Positions 10,202-19,579 of a stretch of DNA of 21,721 nucleotides are shown in pieces (within the stretch, counting starts at the first letter, position 1; every line of letters begins with the position of its first letter). Source of the stretch: Saccoglossus kowalevskii (Eukaryota; Hemichordata; Enteropneusta; Harrimaniidae). The notes under the pieces are model-generated. The model made no database searches. It saw only the letters and a program-made list of their open reading frames with translations, and was not told where the DNA came from. The DNA is taken from assembly GCF_000003605.2 (NCBI RefSeq), contig NW_003121166.1, positions 1 through 21,721 on the forward strand, written 5' to 3'. The translations under genes and the position numbers were made by a program.

Positions 10202-10548
10202 CATCGCACTGTATAGTTGTAGGAAGGGACTTTGCTTATGCATTGAATAGCTGATAGATGAATCAAAGTACTATTAGGCAGTAGAAGCCATACTCGGGTT
10301 TAAATATTCAGACAGAGTTCGTTTCGTAACATCGCACTGTATAGTCCTAAAAAATAACTTTGCTTGTGCGTTAATTGACTAATAGAAGAATCACAGTACT
10401 TTTAAGGAGTAAAAGACATACTCGGGTTTAAAAATTCAGACAGATTTCGTTTCGTAACATCGCACTGTATAGTCCTAAAAAAAGAACTTTGCTTGTGCGT
10501 CAATCGACTAATAGACGAATCACAGTACAATTAGGCAGGCGGAGATGT
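10202..10548. repeat. 128-bp tandem repeat, 2.7 copies
   Basis: Copies start with CATCGCACTGTATAG at 10202, 10330 and 10458, giving an exact 128-bp period twice. The third copy breaks off after about 90 bp, near 10548. Copies 2 and 3 are closer to each other (sharing CCTAAAAAA and CTTTGCTTGTGCGT) than either is to copy 1. Each full unit ends with CTCGGGTTTAAA, ATTCAGACAG and TTCGTTTCGTAA. No open frame runs through the array. It could be the seed of a satellite or an internal array of a non-autonomous transposon. Confidence 0.85.
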
Positions 10549-10885
10549 ACTCTGAAAGTACAAATACATTACCCGACAGTTGAATAATATTATAATGATG
10601 GTACAGATTGAAAAAAAAGTTAATAGCTCATCGCGTGGAGGTTGGCATGCTGATGCTTAAGGACAATTCAATTGTACAAATGTAATCAGCTGAAAAACAT
10701 GGCATAGAACGTATATCGTATTACGTAAGCATAGTTTGTCGTAGGTACAAGAGAAACCCATGCATACATCGTGCTTTTATATATTCAACGAATCACGCAG
10801 TCGCACTGCAAATCAGCATCAGGTCTACGTTGACAATGTAATAAACAGAGCTTTGTGTAATACCTATTTTTTTGAGGTACGAGGT
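10549..10885. other. Gene-free stretch between two repeats
   Basis: No coding or RNA signal. It connects the end of the 128-bp array with the second copy of the dispersed repeat. Confidence 0.4.
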
Positions 10886-10964
10886 ACGATTGCTTTCCCT
10901 TTTTATTAATGTGTCTCCCTGCTTCTCAGATTCTGCTTATTATTCATATTCAGACAAATTCTGC
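10886..10964. repeat. Dispersed repeat, copy 2
   Basis: This is the gap-free partner of 9306-9384 in the same orientation, about 78 percent identical by hand count. Similarity probably continues to about 11015, with CGAAG and CGTCAT words in the same order. The two copies are about 1.5 kb apart and bracket the 128-bp tandem array, so they may be parts of one larger duplicated or transposed segment. Confidence 0.65.
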
Positions 10965-11019
10965 GGTTATTTTGTCTAGCTAGCGCTCTTACCGAAGTTA
11001 TACGTCATTTAAGATGTTT

Positions 11020-11625
11020 AATAATATTCAGTTCACATGTTATAATTAGTCTTCAATTATTACCTGAGACAGTTGTGGTTGATTTCATATTTGATTATCG
11101 TGCCTAATTATTTGATGGAAATGTAAACTTATATTTGTTTAGTATTCAGTACTGAGAAAAGTGAAATACAAGCAAAATTGCAGTATTTATAAACGACAAT
11201 CAATTCAATACAGGCTGGTCTTTTACCCTCTAATGATACTGTGACGTCACAACGGCGTAGGTGGATGAAAGCAATGTCGTCCGAATAGACGACTCTTTTT
11301 AGTTGTATAGTAGTTCGACAATGCAAATATGGTCTAAAAACGGTATTGTATTTAAGGTTGATCACAAACAAATACAATCGACGTTACCAGTGTATCACGG
11401 GCGGATTTAATGGAACACACCTGATCAGTTACGCATCCGACTTATTTGATTTATTTTTTTCATTTCTTTCTATTCTGTTTTAGGAGTACAATAGTATTTC
11501 CGTGTAAATATATTTACTTCATATTTATGTTAACAAATAGTATGTTTAATGTAATAATCGTAAATTTTCACACAAGCACAAAATAAATAATACTATAAAA
11601 ACGTGTAAAAACATATACAAATATT
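11020..11625. other. Gene-free AT-rich stretch
   Basis: No recognisable gene. A CRE octamer TGACGTCA lies at 11242-11249 inside GTGACGTCAC. The minus-strand open frame at 11129-11377 has no recognisable domain. Confidence 0.45.
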
Positions 11626-11630
11626 GTACA

Positions 11631-11658
11631 CCCCCAAACACCCACCCACCCCCACCCC
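11631..11658 (-). other. Strong G-quadruplex motif on the minus strand
   Basis: The plus strand carries five C runs (11631-11635, 11641-11643, 11645-11647, 11649-11653, 11655-11658). Read on the minus strand this is G4-T-G5-T-G3-T-G3 followed by a 5-nt loop and G5. Three loops of one T each between runs of at least three G make a classic, very stable parallel quadruplex motif. It is sharply out of character with the AT-rich surroundings. It may be a simple CACCC expansion; no gene start is seen next to it. Confidence 0.8.
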
Positions 11659-11659
11659 G

Positions 11660-12158
11660 AATTCACAGATGACAATTTAGTTTATTGCCACTTTGGTCAG
11701 ATTTGTCACGTTTTGTCATGGAAATTGTGGAACAATAACGATCAATTGTGTGATTTGTCTTGGCAGGAATTGGAAGGTGTTCACTAATATCAGTAATTAA
11801 TATATCACTAAGAATATTATTCATGAAAATGTTATCCATCATTATTCTAGATGGTCGACTAATGACTGAATATAAAATGAATATGAATATAACATGAGAA
11901 TACGTCATATCAACAAAATCTTTGGTTAATTGATTTTTTACTAGTTATCAGAAAATTAATATTGTAGTCTCCTGGCAAATAACATAACTTATTTTCATTA
12001 ATTGTATGTGATTTTTTAATTTCAAAGTGAAATCAGTAACTGACCTAGCCGGTGGTTTATACATTATACCAGCGACTGTATGTGTTTTTGTTACCCAAGT
12101 TAAGTAGTACTAGTCAGGTCTAAATCATTCTAATTATGTAATAAAGTTGATCACACTA
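11660..12158. other. Gene-free AT-rich stretch
   Basis: No gene, RNA gene or clear repeat was seen. It would be the 3' untranslated part of a transcript if the poly(A) signal at 12159 is real, but no coding exon was recognised. Confidence 0.4.
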
Positions 12159-12200
12159 AATAAAGCCACTCCACTTTGAGCATTGTTTTTGTGTGTAAGG
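12159..12200 (+). terminator. Candidate poly(A) signal with GU-rich downstream element
   Basis: AATAAA at 12159-12164 is followed by a possible CA cleavage site near 12182 and by the GU-rich TTGTTTTTGTGTGTAAGG. Spacing fits animal polyadenylation signals. No upstream exon was found, so this is only a sequence-level candidate. Confidence 0.3.
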
Positions 12201-13200
12201 CTATATCCGGCAAGTTGAAGTTGATTATCAGGATTATTTTTTGAATAGGTATCTGGCAGTTTAGACTTTATATTGTGATAAAACATTGAAAATAATTCAT
12301 CCGAAGTAAATATTATATTATATTCATTATATATGTATTAATGGCGAGAAAAGTTTCATTTTCAAATCTATGAGAATTAAATCATAAGTGGTCATAATCA
12401 ATCCCCATTTCCTCATTCAAAGAAGACTCGTTTAACATACCAATTTCTTTAATGAAATCATCATCACAGATATTATTAAAAAATTGATATATCACACATT
12501 GAAACCAGTAAAATATTGTGATTCAAAAATCAAATACCTCTGTGAAGTTGGGCCTCAGAATAAATTGTCTTTTATAATACAACTTAATGAATAATATCTC
12601 AAATTTCGCGTAATATTTGGTCCATTTTGTTCAAAACTTACTGACTCCTACCTCAAACTAATTTACTTAAACGTTGAATATACGCAAGACACTGTTAACT
12701 ACTTCCTCATAAACTTTGTGACTACGCTTCTTGAGTGAGAGTTATAGTTTGAAGATAAACAAATAAATGTTATATATCGTAGTGGGCCAATTAAAATCTG
12801 ACTTCACAGTGGTTATCAGCTTACTTCACAGTGGTCTTTGGTAGTAATATTTGTTCATATTATCTTATTATTGACAAAGCAGTATTAATAAAATAATATG
12901 TATATGTAAGCGTTATTGTAAGTCAGTATACACTTCTATTGGTGTATTTATTAAAATATAAAAATAATTTGTTACAAAATTAGTTAATTATGTATTGTAA
13001 TTGTTACCAATTATGTCATTTCAACTGATGAAAAATAGCATTAGATGTGTGATTCGCCGGCTAACGCACGTTTTTATCCAGACTGCACGACCCATCGTAG
13101 TTTCAAATCGGCCGCATTTGGTATATATTCGAACTTATTCATGCTGAAAATGTGAATTTAAATTCACTACATATAATATATTGTTGTCACAAACGGGAAT
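12201..13200. other. Gene-free AT-rich stretch with one short direct repeat
   Basis: ACTTCACAGTGG occurs at 12801 and 12823, 22 bp apart. Nothing else recognisable was found before the LINE remnant begins near 13205. Confidence 0.45.
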
Positions 13201-13302
13201 ATTTGCTAAAGAAAGCCACAAATAGAAGAGGAGGCTACAAGGTACTCATTCAAGCACTGAAAGAAGAAGACCGCAACCAACTGAGACAGAATTCTAGAAA
13301 GT

Positions 13303-14595
13303 GCAGAGTTTCACGAGAACCTCTATGAGAACACAGCCCAGTCTGTCACAAAGGCAGAGGCTGAGGAAGTACCACCAATACTAAACAGCGAAATAGAACA
13401 TGCGATGAAGAGCATGAAAAACAAAAAAGGCGCCAGGGGAAGATCAGATCGAGATAGAAATGTTGCAAGCGGTCGGAGAAGTTATTCAGGAAACAATCAA
13501 AGAAATATATAACAAAGTACTAGTTTCGGAAGAAGTGCCTTTGGAGTGGAAAAACGCCATCATCACGCTCATATTTAAGAAAGGTGACAAAAAAGATCTA
13601 GCAAACTACAGGCCTATTAGTCTGCTATCCCACATCTACAAGCTGTTTATGAAGATCCTGAAAAACAGATTAAACTGCACATTAGAAGAGCATCAGCCAG
13701 TGGAACAAGCTGCTTATCGAAGGGGTCATTCCACTATTGATCACCTGCATACAGTCACACAAGTACTTGAGAAAACCAGCGAGTATGGTATTTCTGTCTA
13801 CATGGCTTTTGTAGATTACGAGAAAGCCTTTGACTCCATACAAGGCCGTTGCTGCCTTAAAACGACATGGCGTCCCACAGAAATACATCAACATATTGAA
13901 AGAAACATACAGAGGAGGCACAGCTCAGATACAAAATATAAAAAAAAAACTGAGCAAGAAAATCAACATCATGAAGGGCGTTCGTCGGGGAGATACGCTA
14001 TCACCTGTTATGTTTACATCAGCAGTAGAAGAAATCTTCAAAAGGGTGAACATCGAGACTGGTATCAATATAAACGGAGAAATGTTAAGCAATTTATGAT
14101 TTGAAGATGATATCATCCTGTTTGTGGAAAGCCATGAACAACTAGAGACCTTGCTCAGAGATTTAAACTTGAAGGAAAAAGAGACGGAATGAAGATAAGA
14201 GGAAAACTAAAATCATGTGCAATGAAGTAGCCAAAAAACAACCTAGGCGAGGAATAACACTTGACAGAGAACAGCTTGAAGAGGTAAATGAGTACAACTA
14301 GTTAGGTCGACTGCTGACCTCAGGGAACTAAATAGCAAAAGAGATTGACCAAAGACTAACAGCAGATTGGTGAAGATTTGGACAGTATAAAATAAAAGGA
14401 AAATCATGACACTGTCATCCTACCAGCAATAACATACGGAGCGGAGACATGGTCACTCACAAAGCATCAGAAAGAAAGCTAGCCGTAGCCCAAAGAAGCA
14501 TAGAAAGATCAATGCTGAACATAACATGGAAAGTATGATCAAGAACAAGAGGGATGGATATCATCGAAAAGATCCAGAGCATGAAAGGGCAATGG
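13303..14595 (+). pseudogene. Reverse transcriptase pseudogene of the RTE-like element
   Basis: Read in pieces, the copy gives a pre-RT segment in one frame (13303 to about 13425, ending MKSMKNKK), then a frame change at the A6 run 13423-13428. The fingers and palm follow in the next frame (about 13430-13845) with [38 protein letters not shown] and motif [11 protein letters not shown] (13808-13837). Another frame change near 13840-13850 leads to [11 protein letters not shown], where the usual Q before GD is R. A TGA stop at 14097 follows, immediately before FEDD (14100-14111), where family members have F/YADD. More frameshifts follow, and TAG 14299, TAA 14329 and TGA 14371 interrupt a segment containing LEEVNEYN. 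The end (TYGAETWSLTKHQ, then MKGQW) runs straight into the TGA repeat. The protein would have copied element RNA into DNA at the target site; this copy cannot. Confidence 0.88.

Positions 14596-14657
<62 letters not shown>
14596..14657 (+). repeat. (TGA)n microsatellite tail of the LINE
   Basis: About 20.7 perfect TGA units begin directly after the TGG codon that ends the last recognisable residue (KGQW). Trinucleotide tails are typical of RTE elements. Its perfection contrasts with the decayed body and suggests later slippage expansion. Confidence 0.92.
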
Positions 14658-14659
14658 TT

Positions 14660-16350
14660 AAAGGGAACTATCAAATTGTTGTTTGAGAAAAACTTTTCAC
14701 GGCTGTCTGTCAATTGAAGCAAACATGGCTACCCTTTTTCTTGTGTGAATGTAAAACCAAATTACTTAAGCTGTACAACAAATCGCTTTAAACAATTATT
14801 TTTATAAATGGTTACCCCAAAACTAAAAGACTAAAAAACGTATTAAACTCACCAAGTCAGACAAAGTTGAAGGCTTATATGTATATAAATTATGTAAACA
14901 TAATTGCATTCAATTTTCGTGATTTGATCTGAAACTGTTATTCATAAAGATTGTCAAGGCATTATTCATGAGTGACGCCAAGAAAAAAAAAATATTCTCG
15001 TGGAATTATATATAATAATCAACAATTGCTATGACGGCTAAATTATTATAAATGTATATGTTATTATAAATGATGACGTCAGTATAGACACAAGCTTACC
15101 GCAAATGTCGTGTCATTTCTCGCCTATGGCTCGGATTGATACACATCTCTAGCATAATCACTCTGGTCGGCAAGATCGAATATCGTATGACTAAGTTTAA
15201 AGTCAGTATTAAAGTGATTAAAGCAACACATCACAGCAAGGTACAAGTTATAATATACGAGATATACCGTATTCCGACACGTGTAAGTATCTTCACAGGA
15301 TTAGATTACTAATATATCCAGTCACACGATGTGATATATACTGTCCACACGACGTTCACTCAGTGCATCCAAGTGCGTCTACACCCAAAACGGGTTGAAA
15401 ACACAAAATAAATTTTAAATAATTTAGAAGGAATGTAAATGTGTCGGGGATATGCGAGGGTATATTATTCAAGGACCAGATTAAAGGTTCAGGTAGTAGG
15501 CATGGCGTCATTGACTCATGTGTAACATTGATGACATACAGATGCTAGTGTGTTCCACTATCTTAATATAAGGAATCAAGTGACTATACACTCAGGCAAA
15601 ATGAAACCATTAGGTCGTATAGGCTCACTAATCAGACAATGATTCTGTCTGCAAATGATGGATAATCCTAAATTATTAGTTAAAAATGAAAAATAATTCC
15701 CTGTTTCAAGGACAATCTGTCCTTATATACGGGACAGTTTCACGAGAACTCATTCATACTTTTTAGAGTTGTAAATAACAAGGGATAAGTTGAAGCACGA
15801 AACAAAACCATATTTGCAAGAAAATGCACTACAATATATATTTTTACAACATGTATTTTGATTATTTGTTATGATAACAAACATGTCACATAAAATGCCA
15901 TATGTAGAGCAGGATGTAATCACTCTTTTTGAAACATCTGACATCTCTTTATGTGTATTATTAGGTCATTAAATTTCTGTCTTACTGGCCAGTTGCTGTT
16001 GTTTTTTGCTTGTTTTTGTGGATTTTTTTTGTTGATTGTTGCCAGTAGTGTTATGTTATGTTTTCTTGTACTTGAATATTTCCCTATACGACTTTTGTTC
16101 ACGGATATACGGTTGGGTATGTTGTTTCTACTTTTCGATTTTTTCTGATATTTTCATAAGCTTAACAATTCCTCTAAACTCACATGGTCCTCTCCTATAT
16201 GCCATCATACAGAACATATGTACGTTGCTATAGTTACATGGTTAATAACTCTGATTAAAAATGGTAATTATTTTTTTTTAAATAATTAAAATATCTGTCC
16301 CTCCCGTTTTTTGAAAATCACTTTTTCTTACACCAATTTACGTCATAGAG
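14660..16350. other. Gene-free AT-rich stretch
   Basis: No recognisable gene or RNA. A CRE octamer TGACGTCA lies at 15074-15081, just after a short direct repeat of TTATTATAAATG. A donor-like GTAAGTAT at 15283 has no partner exon. The T-rich open frames around 15951-16233 encode low-complexity hydrophobic peptides and look like chance. Confidence 0.45.
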
Positions 16351-16357
16351 TTCCTCG

Positions 16358-16371
16358 CTACTAGAGGGCGC
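16358..16371 (+). promoter_or_regulatory. Candidate CTCF-type site
   Basis: CTACTAGAGGGCGC matches 13 of 14 positions of the vertebrate and fly-type CTCF core CCASYAGRKGGCRS. CTCF is a zinc-finger protein of bilaterians that shapes chromatin loops and insulation. The same AGAGGGC core also occurs in an inverted-repeat element at 2804-2857, so the site may come from a mobile element instead. Binding cannot be judged from sequence. Confidence 0.3.
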
Positions 16372-16379
16372 GATTTATA

Positions 16380-18770
16380 GGTGCGGGTCGTTGACACATT
16401 ATTATCTGAAATGCCAAGACAGTCAACTTCAATGGCGATTCACTTAAATGTATTACAGCCACTGAAATAATGTTTCATATTTATTGATTTGGAATAATGT
16501 CAAATGTCAAATGCGATGTGACCCTTGATTAAATAAAAGCTGGGAAATGGCGCCTGTTCCATTTTGTAACCGAGTGACATAATTTCATTTGGACAGAAAT
16601 GTAATCGTACGTACGCTTGATTAACTCTGCGTTATATATTGTATGAACACAGGCAGCATGCAGCAGTTTCCCTCAGAGAAGAACGTTTTTCGTTCGACTT
16701 ATTAGTATGCTACCCCGTAAGACAAGTAGTAATTGTGTTAATGTTCCGAGTATTCAACTCGTGGGAAAATCATTTGTGATAATGTGCAGACAATTCTAGT
16801 TAGTTGATTTGATGTAATTTCACAGAGTAGCCCGACATACTGTGTATATTTACGTTTCAATGGCATTTGGCGGAATGATTAAATGGCATGCAGAAAAATG
16901 CTGTGCCAGATTTGATGTGACAGTTTTACCTGAGTACAAGCATAGTATAAATTATTCACATCGCACGGAGAACAGCAGTAACCTATGTTTTTTCGTTTAA
17001 ACATGTGATTTTTTGGGGTCGAATTATTGTAACCACAATTCAAGCATAGATAATCAGGTAAGATTATCTCTTATACATTTGCCGTGCGGTAATGTTCAGA
17101 GTTTCGTTCAACCAAAACGAGTAAATTTAACGTCCATAAAAAACGATTATACACATTGTAGTTTATAATTGTACAATATTCGATGCTGAGTTTTTTAATT
17201 TAAAATCCTAATTATGGATGTGTCGCACACCGAAATATACAATGTACGTAGAACAATCCACCCGACAATATAAGTATTATAGCGATGTTTATCATCATGT
17301 TTTCAACTTCATTTGGTAATTACATCGTGATAAAAAAAATCAAGGAATCTTTGAATAAGCAAATAATAATCAATAATACAATAAATTAAATAGTATTCTA
17401 GCATGCGACAATGCACAATATTGATGTCATTTCTGGCGGTGTATTTGATCTTTATCGAATGTTTGGGACTACGTGACAGGACTGTCTTACCATCTTCCCG
17501 TCACTATAACAGTGTAAAGCTATTATGATTCGTTATCTTGACATCAACGAAGCACGATCGAACACAAGCACCTGCAGACCTTAACCAAGGGTCCACCCAA
17601 AGTTGAAATCGTTAGTGAATGTATCTTGGCCAGTGACTTTATTTCCCACGTTCAACTTTGGTTTGTTGCTCATTGGTTCGGCGTTTCCTCTATTAGTCTA
17701 ATTTATACGGTGAATTACGACTTACATTAAAATGAAGTGCGTGCAAGACATTTTGTATTACTAAAAAAATGTTTAAGCATTACATCTAACCTTGTGTAAT
17801 TGAAAAAAAATATTAAAAATATGATTAAATCCGGATTTTGAAAATTGGGTCTAAAATTTATATATATTTACCCATTCTTTCAAAGACTTTATACTCAATG
17901 GAAATGAATATATACATACATAAAATGATATGGTTTATTCACTATTGACTCTTTCCAAGGAACTTGTTGATATGTGTATTAATGTAAAACCTACGTGTTC
18001 AAATTATTGGGTGAATAGAGTGCGAATATGAATATATACAAATAATAAAAGGATCTGCATGTGTGTCTATTCTAAACAAGCTACGTTGACATTTTACTTT
18101 TACTTTACTTTTCCCGCATTCAAGTGAATCTTGACGTCATTGTAGATAAATAAATGTAATTCCACGAGGGCATGATAACTATAGGGTTGTAAACAAGGCT
18201 ATAGCGATAGATAAAACACTCAAAGAAGACGTGCATTTGAATCAGTTGCATTGGTCAATAATGATGATATACTTATTACAGAGGTTATTTTAAATAAGGG
18301 AAAGTCCAATTGATTAAAGCATTGCCGTTTCAAAGCTCAATGCCGTTACCGCGAGGTAATTAACTACTTGGAAGAGCACAGTGCAGCGGCCTGCAGTTAA
18401 AGTGACCTTTCAAACGTTTCACGCGGACCATAAATTATCGATCAGAACAAAGCGTGTGTGTGTGCTTCACTGCTGCTTGTATGACATTTTTACAGTTTTA
18501 CTTTGGTTAGAAGCCTTCATATTAAATAACCAGCATGGTGTCCGACGGTGGCAATAAATGTTTTTTACCCGGGCAGATAGATATAATGTTTGCTTTCTGT
18601 ATGTCAAAGTAGCTATCGCTCAAAATATTGGCTACCACTTTGTTTTTTCTACTTTGACACGTTGTACGTCACGTGCATATATCAATTGTGCTTAATTATT
18701 TACAGCTGCGCTAAGTTACTGTTGATTTATTTGTTACAGAGCAATCGAAATGTTATATGAACGAAAGAGG
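16380..18770. other. Long AT-rich stretch without a recognisable gene
   Basis: No coding or RNA gene recognised. Seen inside it: CGTACGTACG near 16606, donor-like CAGGTAAGA at 17055-17063, an 11-bp perfect inverted repeat (17597-17607 with 17651-17661) and a CRE octamer TGACGTCA at 18132-18139. Confidence 0.45.
17597..17661. repeat. Inverted repeat, 11-bp arms, 43-nt loop
   Basis: CCAAAGTTGAA at 17597-17607 pairs perfectly with TTCAACTTTGG at 17651-17661. Similarity falls off quickly outside the arms. It could be a small stem or a mobile element trace; nothing decides. Confidence 0.45.
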
Positions 18771-18881
18771 TTGTAGAGTATGTTTCCTTATACGACGTAT
18801 GAGGCAAACGCAGAACTGAACATGGTGTATACGAGATTTCTAATTTTTAATTTCAATTATATTATAATGAACTTGTCTCGT

Positions 18882-19290
18882 CCTTTATCTCGTCCATGGC
18901 ATGTTATCACTTATCATAAATCACCACTATCAGAACTAGAGGTATACATTATAGGTTTACATTGTCACAGGATAATGTATATTGTAACCGGATTACTCGT
19001 AGTAGGGTCTAGGGGCGATAATTTGTTCGGCTTCGCCTCATACATGTTCTTGCTACAGACACTTCTCCTCTTCCAATATGGCGCAGTGGAGGCTTCAGTA
19101 TTAAATATTCTATTATCTAGACCTTTATACCGTCAATCTGCTGTTGTTACTTAATAATGGTTTGTATAGCCCTTTATCCCGTCCATTGGCTGGTATCACT
19201 CAAAAAAGATCGTTATATCGTCCATGGGCAGTTAACACTTAATAGATCATCTATCTCATCCCTAGTAGATTATCTCGTCCATTATCTCGT
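18882..19290 (+). repeat. Degenerate 32-bp repeat cores (CCTTTATCTCGTCCATGG type)
   Basis: Four 32-bp cores align without gaps: 18882-18913, 19122-19153, 19171-19202 and 19210-19241. Each reads roughly YCTTTATCYCGTCCATGG then a GTTATCACTTA-like end. Two shortened relatives, built on TATCTCRTCC, follow at 19251-19270 and 19271-19290. Spacers vary (208, 17 and 7 bp). The first two cores lie in a plus-strand open frame of 124 codons (18780-19154) and produce repeated LSRPL/SRPW words in it, but the later cores are not in an open frame, so this is a DNA repeat and not a protein repeat. Confidence 0.65.
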
Positions 19291-19510
19291 AATTTTTACG
19301 TCAGTGATCAACTGGTAGATTGCCACCAAACCAGCAAATTGTCCTAATAGCATTATTTTGATGAATTAAATATAATTTAGTGGAGGCCTCCAATTGGATG
19401 ATACTCACGAACATGTACATGCGGAATGCAATCTGAATAAATTGACTGTGTGACATTGTGGTGAACCTAGATCCGGGGAAGGTGTCCGTTTTTTTGCTCA
19501 GCTACGCGGT

Positions 19511-19572
19511 TGTGGAGGCATCTCGTACCAGATTACGTCGGGAGTCGACCATGCTAATTGCTACGCCACCAG
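19511..19572 (-). mobile_element. tRNA-derived SINE head (decayed tRNA-like Pol III promoter)
   Basis: Read on the minus strand, the stretch starts with GGTGGCGTAGCAATTAGCATGG (19570 down to 19549), the typical head and A box of tRNA-derived SINEs. GTCGACTCCCGACG follows, in place of the anticodon arm. GGTACGAGATGCC (19529 down to 19517) then resembles the B box GGTTCGANTCC with two changes. Box spacing is that of a tRNA. The arms no longer pair into a good cloverleaf, so it is not a working tRNA gene. A short A run (AAAAAAA near 19492-19498 read on the minus strand) lies about 20 bases beyond. A simple tRNA pseudogene is the alternative. Confidence 0.5.
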
Positions 19573-19579
19573 TCTACGC

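Larger units (their letters stand above)
13205..14657 (+). mobile_element. Decayed, 5'-truncated RTE-like non-LTR retrotransposon
   Basis: The body encodes reverse transcriptase pieces typical of the RTE family and related endonuclease-reverse transcriptase LINEs, and it ends in a (TGA)n tail, as RTE elements commonly end in short tandem repeats rather than poly(A). No apurinic-type endonuclease region is present, so the copy is 5'-truncated. The left edge is uncertain: recognisable coding similarity begins at about 13303, while the composition change begins near 13205. No target-site duplication could be identified. The copy is much decayed and certainly inactive. Confidence 0.85.

Noticed and set aside
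13682-14116. Minus-strand open frames across the reverse transcriptase
   Set aside because: They are antisense shadows of the LINE coding sequence.
14526-14717. Open frame with a run of methionines
   Set aside because: The methionines are the (TGA)n tail read in another frame.
15951-16233. Hydrophobic open frames suggesting small membrane proteins
   Set aside because: T-rich low-complexity DNA gives phenylalanine- and leucine-rich frames by itself; there is no start-site or conservation evidence.
875-18675. Five CACGTG E-boxes (875, 6769, 10174, 15278, 18670)
   Set aside because: By a rough composition estimate about two are expected, so five is not a convincing excess.
18780-19154. Plus-strand open frame of 124 codons with repeated LSRPL/SRPW words
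   Set aside because: The repeated words come from the 32-bp DNA repeat cores, and later cores lie outside any open frame.
19122-19290. CRISPR-like look of 32-bp repeats with spacers
   Set aside because: Repeats are diverged, spacers are 7, 17 and 208 bp, and the context is eukaryotic; this is not a CRISPR array.
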